Of a stretch of DNA of 64,000 nt, positions 52,850 to 61,366 are shown in pieces; the stretch's first letter is position 1, and each line of letters opens with the position of its first letter. A program made the translations under genes and the position numbers. The stretch lies in contig CALVAO010000011.1 in NCBI GenBank assembly GCA_944325515.1, forward strand, positions 1-64,000, in the 5' to 3' direction. Source of the DNA: Candidatus Gastranaerophilales bacterium. Lineage in GTDB: Bacteria > Cyanobacteriota > Vampirovibrionia > Gastranaerophilales > Gastranaerophilaceae. Below the pieces are notes generated by a model. It ran no database searches. It saw only the letters and a program-made list of their open reading frames with translations, and had not been told where the DNA came from.

Positions 52850-54576
52850 AAACTCAAATACTCGTTCCCCAATTTCTTGTTGGCAATCTCAGTAATCTTG
52901 CGGGCTAAATCAGCGTAAACTCTGCGTGAAAAATGGTTTATGCACTCTGCGTAATCCTCATCGCTTTTTATGAAATCGCTGAGTTCAATAAAATCAACTT
53001 CGTTTTTGAAATTTTTTCTCACAGCATCATTCAATATCTTGTGTCTTTCTGCCATATTTTCATAGCCTGCAAGAACTTTGTCTGTCGGGATTTCGCTTCC
53101 CAGAATAAGAACTAAATCAGCGTTTGTATTCTCTTTTATATATCTCAAATTCTTAATAACTGTATCTACAGGCGGATTGCCCGCAAAAACATAATTATTT
53201 TTAAATTCTTTGAGCATAATGACATTTTGTTCTTTTGCCCATTGAGGAATCGGTTTTAGGATTGTTTCCCAATTGTTTTCATTGGTTATATCACAGTCTG
53301 CATATCCAAACAACGCATAGCTTTCATCATATTTATTGATGTAAAGCCCGCTGTGGGTTGTTGTCAAAAGGCTTAAAAATATCAGATTATATTTTTTATC
53401 AAAAAATCGGGTTTTAAACTCATCCGGATTAGGGAAAGGAAAGCGCTTTGAGAGTTCTTCAAGCTTTTCTTTGGAAAACTTATGCGTCTGCTCAATAAAC
53501 GCAGTATGCGTATGGGCTAAGATATAGACAAGCGACTTGTTCCAGTACGGGAATTCGGTATCTATATTACAGCCGGCATTTATATAACTCAGCGAAGAAT
53601 ATAAATCGCACGGACCTTTAAAAAGAATGTTAACGTCATTTTTAACAGTCCTTACCGGTACGTTAACCTGCAAATCATCAACAACACTAATCCAATCCGG
53701 CTCGCTGTCAAGAGAAGATGCGACTGTGCCTTTTAGTTCAATCTGCGGTTTACCTAAGAAAGAATAAACAAACTGTTCTATTCCCATATTCATAATCCTG
53801 CAGGAAAAAAGAAAATGTATGAGCCTGTTTTCTTTTTTATCAAGGGAATAAAACCCGCAAATCCCGTAGTTTCCGTAATTATCTTCTGCAATAATATAAG
53901 CGGATTCTGTATTTTTAATAGTTTCTTCTAAATTTTCATCCCGAAATTTGGTAAAATTTAACTGGTTTGTCCGGCGTATTAATTCTTTTATCCTGTCGAT
54001 ATTTTCAAAGCAGTCATTTTTGAAACAAATTTTTATGCTGCTTTGCCTTAAAAAATCTTCGTTAGAGCTTTCTGCCGCAGCAAAATGTTTTGCCTCAAGA
54101 ATTTTATACTGTTTTAATCTTGTGTGCTCAAAATCATAATCATTAACAAGATAAAGTTCTTTCATCATTTTAGGGAGTGCCGTTGGATGTGCTGTCATAA
54201 TATCAGGAGCATAAAACTTTACTTCGTTTATATTAGAAATATTATCGTCAATGAAAATAACATTTTCAGCTCTGAGGTTTAAGTCTTTAATAAGATTTTG
54301 TACCCTTTCTCCCTTCGGAGTCCAGTCGATTGACGGAAGCACAAACAAATCCCAGAATCTTTTAAAACCACTGGATAAAAATTTGTTTTTGACATTATAA
54401 TAGTCATTCTTTGAGCAAATGGAGTTAATAATCCCTTTAGTAGTCAACTCCTCAATAAAATTAAGGATTTGAGGTTTAAAAACAGCTCCGCCCTCGCTTA
54501 GAACACCATCCCAGAGTGTTTCATCCAAATCCCAGATGATTAATTTAGCTTTTGTTATATCGTAATCTTTTTGCAT
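52843..54576 (-). CDS. FkbH-like HAD protein with SGNH-like C-terminus
   Basis: A 577-aa protein. Residues 1-150 are a HAD-superfamily IIIC domain (IIWDLDETLWDGVLSEG with the DxD nucleophile, SICSKND, IFIDDN). Next is a GNAT-like part (LNFTKFRDENL, YGNYGICGFYSL, LIHFLFSCRIMNMGIEQ), together as in FkbH-like proteins that load glyceryl units on carrier proteins. The C-terminal 240 residues look like an SGNH-type esterase fold (FAGNPPVD and DEDYAECINHFSRRVY). No carrier protein or polyketide gene is near. It starts directly after a secreted protein gene, and they are co-transcribed. Confidence 0.85.
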   Translation of the reverse strand: MQKDYDITKAKLIIWDLDETLWDGVLSEGGAVFKPQILNFIEELTTKGIINSICSKNDYYNVKNKFLSSGFKRFWDLFVLPSIDWTPKGERVQNLIKDLNLRAENVIFIDDNISNINEVKFYAPDIMTAHPTALPKMMKELYLVNDYDFEHTRLKQYKILEAKHFAAAESSNEDFLRQSSIKICFKNDCFENIDRIKELIRRTNQLNFTKFRDENLEETIKNTESAYIIAEDNYGNYGICGFYSLDKKENRLIHFLFSCRIMNMGIEQFVYSFLGKPQIELKGTVASSLDSEPDWISVVDDLQVNVPVRTVKNDVNILFKGPCDLYSSLSYINAGCNIDTEFPYWNKSLVYILAHTHTAFIEQTHKFSKEKLEELSKRFPFPNPDEFKTRFFDKKYNLIFLSLLTTTHSGLYINKYDESYALFGYADCDITNENNWETILKPIPQWAKEQNVIMLKEFKNNYVFAGNPPVDTVIKNLRYIKENTNADLVLILGSEIPTDKVLAGYENMAERHKILNDAVRKNFKNEVDFIELSDFIKSDEDYAECINHFSRRVYADLARKITEIANKKLGNEYLSLK

Positions 54577-55011
54577 TTATTCTACTGATTGTTGATTGCT
54601 TGTCATACTGCATACTGAACTATCCTGCAAATATTTATTCCAGGCTTTTACTACAGGATTATTCTGTACAGCGGAAATACTGGATGTATCGACCTCAGCA
54701 TTAGAATATTTTTGTACAACAGCATAAGCCTGCATTACAGAAACAAGTTCATTTATCTGCGGTTGTGTAAGTTTGCAGGTAATACAGGAATCAATTCCGG
54801 CAAACTGTACTTTTTCCTGGTAAACACACCTGTCACCTTCCCAACCCAGAATTTTCTTAGTAGAAGTAACGTTCATGCCTTCTGTATTAACCGTACCGCT
54901 TTCCGAATAAGAAGAGCAGTTTTTTAATGCATTTGTAAACCTTGCATCATCAGCAAGAACAATAAGGGTTGTAAGAACAAGAGTTATAGCAAATATGCAG
55001 TATTTTTTCAT
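54577..55011 (-). CDS. Secreted or periplasmic Cys-rich unknown protein
   Basis: A 144-aa protein with a signal peptide (MKKYCIFAITLVLTTLIVLADD; cleavage near residue 20). The mature part has five cysteines, including a C-x2-C pair (SCITCKLTQ), which suggests disulfide bonds or metal binding. It ends in TAA directly followed by the FkbH-like ATG, so the two share a transcript. It is followed upstream by the tRNA-Leu gene in the same strand direction. No family recognised; domain positions resemble small secreted proteins of unknown role. Confidence 0.7.
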   Translation of the reverse strand: MKKYCIFAITLVLTTLIVLADDARFTNALKNCSSYSESGTVNTEGMNVTSTKKILGWEGDRCVYQEKVQFAGIDSCITCKLTQPQINELVSVMQAYAVVQKYSNAEVDTSSISAVQNNPVVKAWNKYLQDSSVCSMTSNQQSVE

Positions 55012-55160
55012 TTATTCAATCCTTAATATATTAGAGTTTAAAAACTTTGCTGTAAAATAAGCGCTAATCATAGCTGTGTCAAAGTTATTATACTAATCTA
55101 TACATTGAATAACAATAGTCCAAAAAAACGAAAAATATTATTCATAGATTTAATCTAATA

Positions 55161-55191
55161 AAAAAAGACCTGCATTTCTGCAAGTCTTTTT
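55161..55191 (-). terminator. Terminator after tRNA-Leu
   Basis: Minus-strand stem AAAAAGAC-T-TGCA with loop GAAA and TGCA-G-GTCTTTTT (one mismatch), followed by T-rich sequence, 5 nt from the tRNA 3' end. Confidence 0.75.
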
Positions 55192-55195
55192 AAAT

Positions 55196-55282
55196 TGCCC
55201 TTGGCCAGACTTGAACTGGCACCGAGGTTGAGCCCCGATTGGATTTTAAGTCCAACGCGTCTACCGATTCCGCCACAAGGGC
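55196..55282 (-). tRNA. tRNA-Leu (anticodon TAA)
   Basis: An 87-nt class II tRNA on the minus strand. The acceptor stem GCCCTTG pairs with CAAGGGC, discriminator A is at 55196, and the CCA is not encoded. The D arm has GCGGAATCGGTAGACGC, the anticodon loop is CTTAAAA with anticodon TAA (55246-55248), the long variable arm is CGGGGCTCAACCTCG, and the T arm is GCCAGTTCAAGTCTGGC. It reads UUA/UUG codons. Just upstream (higher coordinates) lie tandem repeats that copy its first 11 nt. Confidence 0.97.
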
Positions 55283-55509
55283 ATGCGGATATAAAATTTT
55301 CAGTTCTCTGCTCGGAATCGGTAGACAGCGTCTACCTCCCCTCTCACAAAACGTGACGTTTAGTCACCTTTTGCTCGGCAGAGTGCCACAAGGGCATGCG
55401 GATATAAAATTTTCAGTTCTCTGCGCGGAATCGGTAGACAGCGTCTACCTCCCCTCTCACAAAACGTGACATTTAGTCACCTTTTGTTCGGCAGAGTGCC
55501 ACAAGGGCA
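55272..55509. repeat. 113-bp tandem repeat joined to tRNA-Leu
   Basis: Two full 113-bp units (55272-55384 and 55385-55497) differ at few positions, and a third begins at 55498 but lasts 12 nt. Each unit starts with GCCACAAGGGCA, which is the first 11 nt of the tRNA on the other strand plus one base. Each also holds CGGAATCGGTAGAC (55313 and 55426), the tRNA D-arm in inverted orientation, a GGTAGAC...GTCTACC hairpin and the GTGACnTTTAGTCAC hairpin. The array therefore contains broken and turned tRNA pieces. Confidence 0.85.
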
Positions 55510-55570
55510 TACAAGTATTAAACTTTCAACAAAGTTAATAATAATATAAACATTCTTTTAAGTCAAACTA

Positions 55571-55600
55571 AAAAGAAGCTGATTTCTATAATCAGCTTCT
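55571..55600 (-). terminator. Terminator of the YtxH cluster
   Basis: An 11-bp perfect stem AGAAGCTGATT/AATCAGCTTCT with TCTAT loop; on the minus strand it is followed by a T-run. It ends the four-gene YtxH-type cluster. Confidence 0.88.
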
Positions 55601-55626
55601 CTTTACTCATTCTTGATATTCAAAAA

Positions 55627-55896
55627 CTATGCTTCCTGTCCTTCTTTTTGCTTATTTAATAAATCTTGAAGCTTATTCATAATTTCTTCGCTTTTTTCTT
55701 GTGCATCTGAAATTAAGTTATCAGCTTTTCTTTGAATATCTTTTACTGTTTCATCGGTTTTCTTAGCCATATCGGATGCCATATCACCAAGCATTTCTCT
55801 TGTTTCCGCGCCGGATTTTGGTGCTAATAAAATACCTGCTACTGCGCCGATTGCGGCTCCGATTGCAAAACCTGCTAAAAATCTTGTTACTGACAT
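55627..55896 (-). CDS. YtxH-domain envelope protein
   Basis: An 89-aa protein with an N-terminal glycine-rich hydrophobic stretch (FLAGFAIGAAIGAVAGILLAPKSGAETRE), the mark of YtxH (DUF883-like) proteins, followed by a charged coiled-coil segment. YtxH proteins are associated with general stress and membrane contact; biochemical function is unknown. AAGGAGAAAT precedes ATG. It is the last of four related genes in one direction (57138 to 55627). Confidence 0.85.
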   Translation of the reverse strand: MSVTRFLAGFAIGAAIGAVAGILLAPKSGAETREMLGDMASDMAKKTDETVKDIQRKADNLISDAQEKSEEIMNKLQDLLNKQKEGQEA

Positions 55897-55957
55897 ATTA
55901 TTTCTCCTTCTTTTGTAGTTTAACTTTTTTGATTATTTTTTGTATTGGCAAGTAGAG

Positions 55958-56326
55958 TTACTTCTTTTTGCTGAATATTTTAAATGCTGAGCAAAGACCG
56001 CTGAAAAAGCCCTTTGTTACTGTGCCCGTTATGCTTGATAATTTACTTATTATATTTAAGGGTGAATTTTTGATTGCCTCTTTTATTTTATTGACACCTT
56101 CATCAGCCTTAATAATAATACCGCTCACAATCTCTACTGACTTGTTTATATTCTTTAATGTAGGAGTAAGTTCGTTTTTAACTATTACCGCCGTATCATT
56201 AACATTTTTTGTTAGTTTTGATAGGTCAAATAATACCTTTACAAGCATAATACCTACAAGTATTACAATCACACCGGTAGCATATGCTAAAAAAGTTAAA
56301 CTCTGATATAGTTGTGCTGTTTCCAT
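55958..56326 (-). CDS. DUF948-like membrane protein
   Basis: A 122-aa protein with one N-terminal membrane helix (FLAYATGVIVILVGIMLVKVLFDL) and a long helical tail with hydrophobic heptads (LTKNVNDTAVIVKNELTPTLKNIN). This matches the DUF948 type often next to YtxH genes. Lies between the two YtxH genes, with no other cofactor. Its ribosome binding site is weak. Confidence 0.75.
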   Translation of the reverse strand: METAQLYQSLTFLAYATGVIVILVGIMLVKVLFDLSKLTKNVNDTAVIVKNELTPTLKNINKSVEIVSGIIIKADEGVNKIKEAIKNSPLNIISKLSSITGTVTKGFFSGLCSAFKIFSKKK

Positions 56327-56414
56327 AAAATTTCTTTCTTTGGCTTGTATTCATTGTACGTACTGATTAACGGCAGCAAAAAATGGTGATACTACATCCG
56401 CTGAAACCGTCTGG

Positions 56415-56729
56415 TTAATTAAAATCATAATCAGAAACATCTTCAAGTTCTTTGGCTTTCCGCATTTTTTTAGACTTGAGCATGTTGCCGAATTTCTTGT
56501 ATTGACGTTCCAGTTTGTATTTTAACAAATCTATTGACTCAAGAGCCTGTTTTTTTGCTTCATTTACTGCAGGAGAATGTTTTTCTGCAAGATCGCATAC
56601 TGTTTCTTTAATCTTTTCTCTCATTTCAGAGCCCGGACGCGGAGCATACAAAACTCCCGCAACAATTCCGCCAATAACACCTGCAAGAAGTCCTAAACCG
56701 AAGCCGATTGAAGATTTATCTTTGCTCAT
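56415..56729 (-). CDS. YtxH-domain envelope protein
   Basis: A 104-aa protein with the same opening as the 89-aa YtxH gene (FGLGLLAGVIGGIVAGVLYAPRPGSEMREK) followed by a basic coiled segment and an acidic end (ELEDVSDYDFN). A paralogue inside the same cluster. AAGAGGTAATATTT precedes the ATG. Confidence 0.85.
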   Translation of the reverse strand: MSKDKSSIGFGLGLLAGVIGGIVAGVLYAPRPGSEMREKIKETVCDLAEKHSPAVNEAKKQALESIDLLKYKLERQYKKFGNMLKSKKMRKAKELEDVSDYDFN

Positions 56730-56766
56730 AAATATTACCTCTTTTCTTATGTTCTATGCTCAATTA

Positions 56767-57138
56767 TTATATCACGTTTTGGATTAAGGCGAAACCCTTT
56801 TGTGCTGTTTTAAAGAACTTTGATTTTTTAAATTTCTTTGCCAGCTTTATATTTATACTCCAAAATAAAATTCCCGAAATTAGACTCTCGGCGTTTTTTA
56901 GGAGTATATTTTTCCCGCTGTCTTTTAACCGGTCAATATACAAACCGGTTAATTCAAATATTTGTTCCGACACTTTACGCATTAATTCTGCGATAGCAGC
57001 AAATTTTGCCTTATTATTTTCAATATACTCATTTGCCTTTATAATACGCTTATCAAATCTGATTAAGTTAGTTATAACAGCAAAAGTTATTATCAATTCT
57101 GCAATAAAAACTATAGAGATTAATGCTTTAAAAACCAT
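56767..57138 (-). CDS. Membrane protein of the YtxH cluster
   Basis: A 123-aa protein with one N-terminal membrane helix (FKALISIVFIAELIITFAVITNLI) and a basic helical tail with a second short hydrophobic part (AESLISGILFWSINIKLAKKF). It begins the four-gene cluster on the minus strand. A competing 145-aa reading on the plus strand overlaps it but lacks a ribosome binding site and looks like a shadow. Confidence 0.62.
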   Translation of the reverse strand: MVFKALISIVFIAELIITFAVITNLIRFDKRIIKANEYIENNKAKFAAIAELMRKVSEQIFELTGLYIDRLKDSGKNILLKNAESLISGILFWSINIKLAKKFKKSKFFKTAQKGFALIQNVI

Positions 57139-57305
57139 ATTTTCCGCTCATACTTATTATTATATGTTTCTATTTTATAATATTAAAAAATAAATAAAAT
57201 ACACTTACAGGATTATTTTATAATGATTAGAAGACAGAAGAGAAGTTGTGCGCGTCGATGGTTTTTTAGTATATAATTAACAGAAGGAGATAAAGAAAGA
57301 AGATT

Positions 57306-57950
57306 ATGCCGAGATACATAGCAATAACAGATATTCACGGTGAACTAAAAAAACTTGAGAGTGTTCTTGCTCAAATAGATATCAAATCTGATGATATTTT
57401 TGTCTTTATGGGGGATTATATTGACCGTGGTCCGGATTCAAAGGGCGTTGTAGACAGAATAATTAAACAATCCGAAACCAATAAATGCATTTATTTAATA
57501 GGCTCGCACGAATACGCACTCCTGCACTCTCCCTCTGATGATTACTACAGATACCTTTTTGATAACTATGGCGGACCGGCAACTATTAGAAGCTACGGAA
57601 GCTTTAACAATATTTTCAGAATTCACGGAGACTTTTTTAAGAGTCTTAAATTTTATTACCTTACGGATAAATACCTCTTTGTACATGCTGGAATTAATCC
57701 GGATTATTCTCTTGAAGAACAAAACGAAGTAGATCTGGTTTATATTAGAAGTAAATTTATATACTCCAAACATAAGCTTCCGCAAAAAATAATTTTCGGA
57801 CATACAGAATTTGAGAAGCCATACATAGACGAAGGCAAAATCGGGATTGATTTGGGCTGCGGCAAGTATAAAAATGCCTGTCTTTGCGGATTAATTCTGG
57901 ATGAAGACGGAAGCGAAGAATTTATTTATAGTGATAGATTTATAGACTAA
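57306..57950 (+). CDS. PPP-type serine/threonine phosphatase
   Basis: A 214-aa metallophosphoesterase of the PPP type, as in bacterial PrpA/ApaH-like enzymes. Metal motifs: TDIHGEL, MGDYIDRGPDS, GSHEYALL (normally GNHE), VHAGINP and FGHTEFEKP. The N to S change removes a usual metal or phosphate ligand; activity may still be kept. Substrate may be a phosphoprotein or Ap4A. An AGAAGGAGA stands about 15 nt before ATG 57306, a long spacing. It is divergent from the YtxH cluster. Confidence 0.88.
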   Translation: MPRYIAITDIHGELKKLESVLAQIDIKSDDIFVFMGDYIDRGPDSKGVVDRIIKQSETNKCIYLIGSHEYALLHSPSDDYYRYLFDNYGGPATIRSYGSFNNIFRIHGDFFKSLKFYYLTDKYLFVHAGINPDYSLEEQNEVDLVYIRSKFIYSKHKLPQKIIFGHTEFEKPYIDEGKIGIDLGCGKYKNACLCGLILDEDGSEEFIYSDRFID

Positions 57951-57954
57951 AATA

Positions 57955-58350
57955 CTATTTTTTAAAAAATTTAAGAATTTTTGAAAAAAATTCTTTACCG
58001 GATTTTGTATTGAAGTCAATATCAGAATACCCCAGTTTTCCATATAATTTTCCTATGGACTTTTCGGCGGATTCGTAAATACTTTTAGAAACCAGCTCTT
58101 TAGATGTACCTTTGTCCAATATCACACAATCTATGCCGTGGTAAAAAAATCCATTAACCTTTTTATTAGCAATTGTTGTATATAAATCATGACCGGGTAA
58201 GTACTTACTGTCTTTGGAAAGGTAAGTTTTTAAGCTGTCAACTTTTGAAGCATCGGCAAGTTTATTCAACTCTTTTTCGTTATTTAGTCTTCCTTTAAGA
58301 CGTTCATTACCTTCCCAGCCTTTAAAAGATATATTATTAACTGATGACAT
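57955..58350 (-). CDS. Unknown protein with NNISFKG N-terminus
   Basis: A 131-aa basic protein, MSSVNNISFKGWEGN at its start, then a helical part, and a tail ending in SKILKFFKK. No signal peptide. AGGAG lies 9 nt before ATG 58350, which is chosen over GTG 58356. Contains a single cysteine. It is convergent with the phosphatase gene (4-nt gap) and lies 61 nt from the first MITE-like copy. Function unknown. Confidence 0.65.
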   Translation of the reverse strand: MSSVNNISFKGWEGNERLKGRLNNEKELNKLADASKVDSLKTYLSKDSKYLPGHDLYTTIANKKVNGFFYHGIDCVILDKGTSKELVSKSIYESAEKSIGKLYGKLGYSDIDFNTKSGKEFFSKILKFFKK

Positions 58351-58410
58351 ATGCACAATCTCCTAACTTATGTTACCTGTAGTAGTTGTAGTGCTTGACC
58401 TACAAAAAAG

Positions 58411-58556
58411 TTGTAGGTTGGGTGAAACCCAACAAATATTGATTACAAAAATAATTTTTTTTTTAATTCATTATAAATATTTTATTATAAAAATACACAA
58501 CCAAATTTGTTGGGTTTCACCCAACCTACTTTTTTTAAAACTTGTTCAGCATGACA
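58411..58556 (+). repeat. MITE-like 150-bp element, copy 1
   Basis: Starts TTGTAGGTTGGGTGAAACCC and ends with TGGGTTTCACCCAACCTAC followed by TTTTTTTAAAACTTGTTCAG. The two ends are inverted repeats of each other, and each end also folds into a TTGGGT...ACCCAA hairpin. The A/T-rich middle carries no coding potential. Copy 2 is at 61367-61516, same orientation, and the pair brackets the 838-aa gene. Confidence 0.85.
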
Positions 58557-58621
58557 GTAAAACAATTTACAAATTACAAATCTCTCTTTTTTAAGCCTAT
58601 TATGTTAGGATTTTTTAAAAT

Positions 58622-58682
58622 TTTGTAAATTTTTGTTACAAAAATATCTAAAACTCTAAAGTTTTCTCAAAAAATGCCGTAA
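58622..58682 (+). promoter_or_regulatory. Upstream block shared with the 100-aa/700-aa operon
   Basis: Aligns with the minus strand of 6631-6689: GTAAATTTTTGT, ACAA, CTAAAGTTT and ATGCCGT are shared in the same order. It lies 55-115 nt before ATG 58737. A following TATAATTTG (58696-58704) may be the -10 region. Confidence 0.6.
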
Positions 58683-58736
58683 AAATTTATTACTAATATA
58701 ATTTGTATAAATAAAAAGGAAAAGGAGATTGTATCG

Positions 58737-61253
58737 ATGTCAAATGAGATTTCAAGAATTTACCAATTTTTATCACAAACCCCTAATTGGGTAGAAGAAG
58801 CTGATACAAATGGAGATGGTGTTCTATTTAAAAGCGAACTAAGGAGCTATTTAGACGAAAATTTGGAATGGAACGGCGAAAACTCCGATAAAATGGATTT
58901 GATTAACTCTTTTTGGAAAACCATTGATACAAATATTCAAGGTGATTTTATCCTTGAAAATGGCAAAAGTGCAAAAAACCAAAGTGCACTTGATAAAAAT
59001 GAAATAGCAAATGTTACAAAAAGAATTGAAGCATATGAAATTTTTAATGAGTTTACCACTGCTTCAATAGAAGTTCCTTCTGTAATTTCAGCCTCAGCAA
59101 ACGAGTATGTATCAGATGTAAAGGATGATTTGACAGTGCTTCTTGAACAATACCTTTCAAGCGGACAATCTCTTGATAATCTTGATGCATATCTTACAGA
59201 ACAATTACCAGGTGTAATGAACAAGAATACTGCTGAATATGCGGCAGCTGAATATCTTGATTCTATGAAAGATTTGACAACACAATATGATTACAAATTC
59301 GGGGATGATAAAGATTTACAAAAAATTCTTGATAACTATGTTTCACAACTAAATGGTGATGTTACACCGGAAGAAATCCAATCAACTGTTCAACAATTAA
59401 TTGATGCATACTTTGCAACAGCAGGTTTAAAAGAATCCAACGGTATTAATCTTGCGGACTACGGCTATGCGCCGGAAGAAGATGCTCCGCTTAATGATTT
59501 GCAAAAATGCGCAGCAGGGGCAAAATTAGTAGAATATATTAACCAGTCTTCTGATACAACATTCAGCGCTGTATTCGGTGATATCTCATTCTCCTCAGAC
59601 GAAGTTAAAGCCGGTTTCAAAGAAGCTTTAGAATCCGTCCTTGGCAATATAAAAAGCTCATTTATTGATAATTTAACATACAGCGACTTCCAGAATCTTG
59701 ATGCGAAACTCAAAGAATTTGATTTAACACAATATGTTACAGATGATATGAAAACAACAGTTTACAAAGAATACTATTCATCTATTGGAGAAGAATACAT
59801 TAATAAACTTGCTGATAGATTCGCAGAAGGTGTTCAAGGTGCTAAACACAGATTCTTTGGCAATTCAAATCGTACAGGTAATCAAGACTTGAGTACATTC
59901 GGTTTCAGCCTTACCAATGACGAGCTTGGAAGTTATAGCCTTGATAAAAACACAATAAGACAATTAATGAAAGAGTTAGAAACAAATTTGAACAGCTTTA
60001 TTGAAAGTTTCATCGCATCCGGTGCTGATCCGAGTGAATTTGAAACAAAAATGCAGAAATTTATTGAAACCTTCTTGATGGGTGTTGATGACAAGACAAT
60101 AACAGAAGCTATTGAGACAGTAACTGCAGAAACCTATATTGTAGGCAAAGAACTTGACGGATATAAAGAAACATGTGTTTCAGTGGTTGAAAGCCTAATA
60201 AATACTTATCCAAATCTTAAACTCGGCACTAAAACTTTAACAACAGCAAATTATAAAGAAGCTATTGAAGCATATGAAGACGGCAATGACTTAATGGACG
60301 ATATGGAAGCAATGCTTAAGAGCATCAATACCGAAGGCAAACTGATAAGCTATGTTGAAGCTGCAGAAGAAGCCAAGGTTGCAGAATTTAATGCACTAAC
60401 TAAAGACGCTACTGCAACAATGGCAACTATAATTGGCGATGTAAAAAGCAATTCACTTTCAGCTATAGTTGGTAATAATGCTAGTATACATACAGAATTC
60501 GGTATTGACGGAAGTGGTAATATAGTATTTGAGCAAGCAAACACTACAAACGTCTATAACACCCTTGTATCCAAAGTAAAAGCTGAATTAAATAAAACAG
60601 AAGAAGGAAAGACGGTTCTTGCAACTTTAGGTATGGATGTACAAAGACTTTGCCAGGCAGCCTGGATAATGACATACAATTCATTTAATTCTTCACAATC
60701 AAATTCAGCAACATCATTTGTATCCAAAGTACTTGAAAACTTAGAAACTATCTTGAATAAGATAGCTGCAAATCCTGAATTGTTGTCAGTATATACCGCA
60801 CATACCTCTTATGCAGATACAAGCCTAACTGACGGATTAAGTCACTATAATAAAAATACGACTTTCGGCGGAGATGAAAAAATCAGCTACAAAGGCGCCG
60901 TAACAACAGACGGAGAAGGCAAAGTTCATATAGCTAATACAAACGATGACCCTAACTATCAACTCACTATGGATGAATTGTTAAATAGATTAATCAAGAA
61001 ATTCCCGCAAATAGATTCAAGTACTATTACAAATGTATTCAGAGAGGCTCAGAAGAAAGCTCTGGAAATCTGTAACGCTGATGTGAACGACTGTCCACAC
61101 GGTACAGGCAACAATGGAGCTAGAGTTGAAGATTCTACATTCAACTGGGGCGGCAAAAATAACCGTGATGGTGATAGTCACACGATACATATGGATCAGC
61201 TGGTACAACTTACATTATACTGTTTCGACAAACTGTTATATCAAGCAATATAA
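58737..61253 (+). CDS. Large EF-hand protein, paralogue of the 700-aa protein
   Basis: An 838-aa acidic protein. The N-terminus carries a canonical EF-hand loop, D23-T-N25-G-D27-G-V-L-F-K-S-E34 (calcium binding), and a degenerate partner near residue 65. The middle is long and helical with little recognisable sequence. The last 240 residues align with the protein at 4152-6254 (SIHTEF, TYNSFNSSQ, DCPHGTG, RDGDS, QLVQLTLYCFDKL). No signal peptide or membrane helix. AAAAGGAG precedes ATG; a strong terminator follows. It stands alone between two copies of a 150-bp element. Function unknown. Confidence 0.82.
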   Translation: MSNEISRIYQFLSQTPNWVEEADTNGDGVLFKSELRSYLDENLEWNGENSDKMDLINSFWKTIDTNIQGDFILENGKSAKNQSALDKNEIANVTKRIEAYEIFNEFTTASIEVPSVISASANEYVSDVKDDLTVLLEQYLSSGQSLDNLDAYLTEQLPGVMNKNTAEYAAAEYLDSMKDLTTQYDYKFGDDKDLQKILDNYVSQLNGDVTPEEIQSTVQQLIDAYFATAGLKESNGINLADYGYAPEEDAPLNDLQKCAAGAKLVEYINQSSDTTFSAVFGDISFSSDEVKAGFKEALESVLGNIKSSFIDNLTYSDFQNLDAKLKEFDLTQYVTDDMKTTVYKEYYSSIGEEYINKLADRFAEGVQGAKHRFFGNSNRTGNQDLSTFGFSLTNDELGSYSLDKNTIRQLMKELETNLNSFIESFIASGADPSEFETKMQKFIETFLMGVDDKTITEAIETVTAETYIVGKELDGYKETCVSVVESLINTYPNLKLGTKTLTTANYKEAIEAYEDGNDLMDDMEAMLKSINTEGKLISYVEAAEEAKVAEFNALTKDATATMATIIGDVKSNSLSAIVGNNASIHTEFGIDGSGNIVFEQANTTNVYNTLVSKVKAELNKTEEGKTVLATLGMDVQRLCQAAWIMTYNSFNSSQSNSATSFVSKVLENLETILNKIAANPELLSVYTAHTSYADTSLTDGLSHYNKNTTFGGDEKISYKGAVTTDGEGKVHIANTNDDPNYQLTMDELLNRLIKKFPQIDSSTITNVFREAQKKALEICNADVNDCPHGTGNNGARVEDSTFNWGGKNNRDGDSHTIHMDQLVQLTLYCFDKLLYQAI

Positions 61254-61277
61254 TTGGTTACAAGAATTACACTGCTG

Positions 61278-61309
61278 GGCGGGAGATAAAATCTCCCGCC
61301 TTCTTTTTA
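61278..61309 (+). terminator. Terminator of the 838-aa gene
   Basis: A perfect 10-bp GC-rich stem GGCGGGAGAT/ATCTCCCGCC with AAA loop and a TTCTTTTT tail, 24 nt after the stop codon. Confidence 0.95.
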
Positions 61310-61366
61310 TGCAGCCAGCTTACATTATCCATTCTTTTTAAGCTTCAAAATGTCTGGTGATAAAAG

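Noticed and set aside
55272-55509. CRISPR or rRNA-linked repeat beside a tRNA
   Set aside because: Only two 113-bp units and a stub with no spacer pattern, and no rRNA sequence.
56756-57193. 145-aa reading frame on the plus strand
   Set aside because: Overlaps the membrane protein gene on the minus strand, has no ribosome binding site, and fits a shadow of the YtxH cluster.
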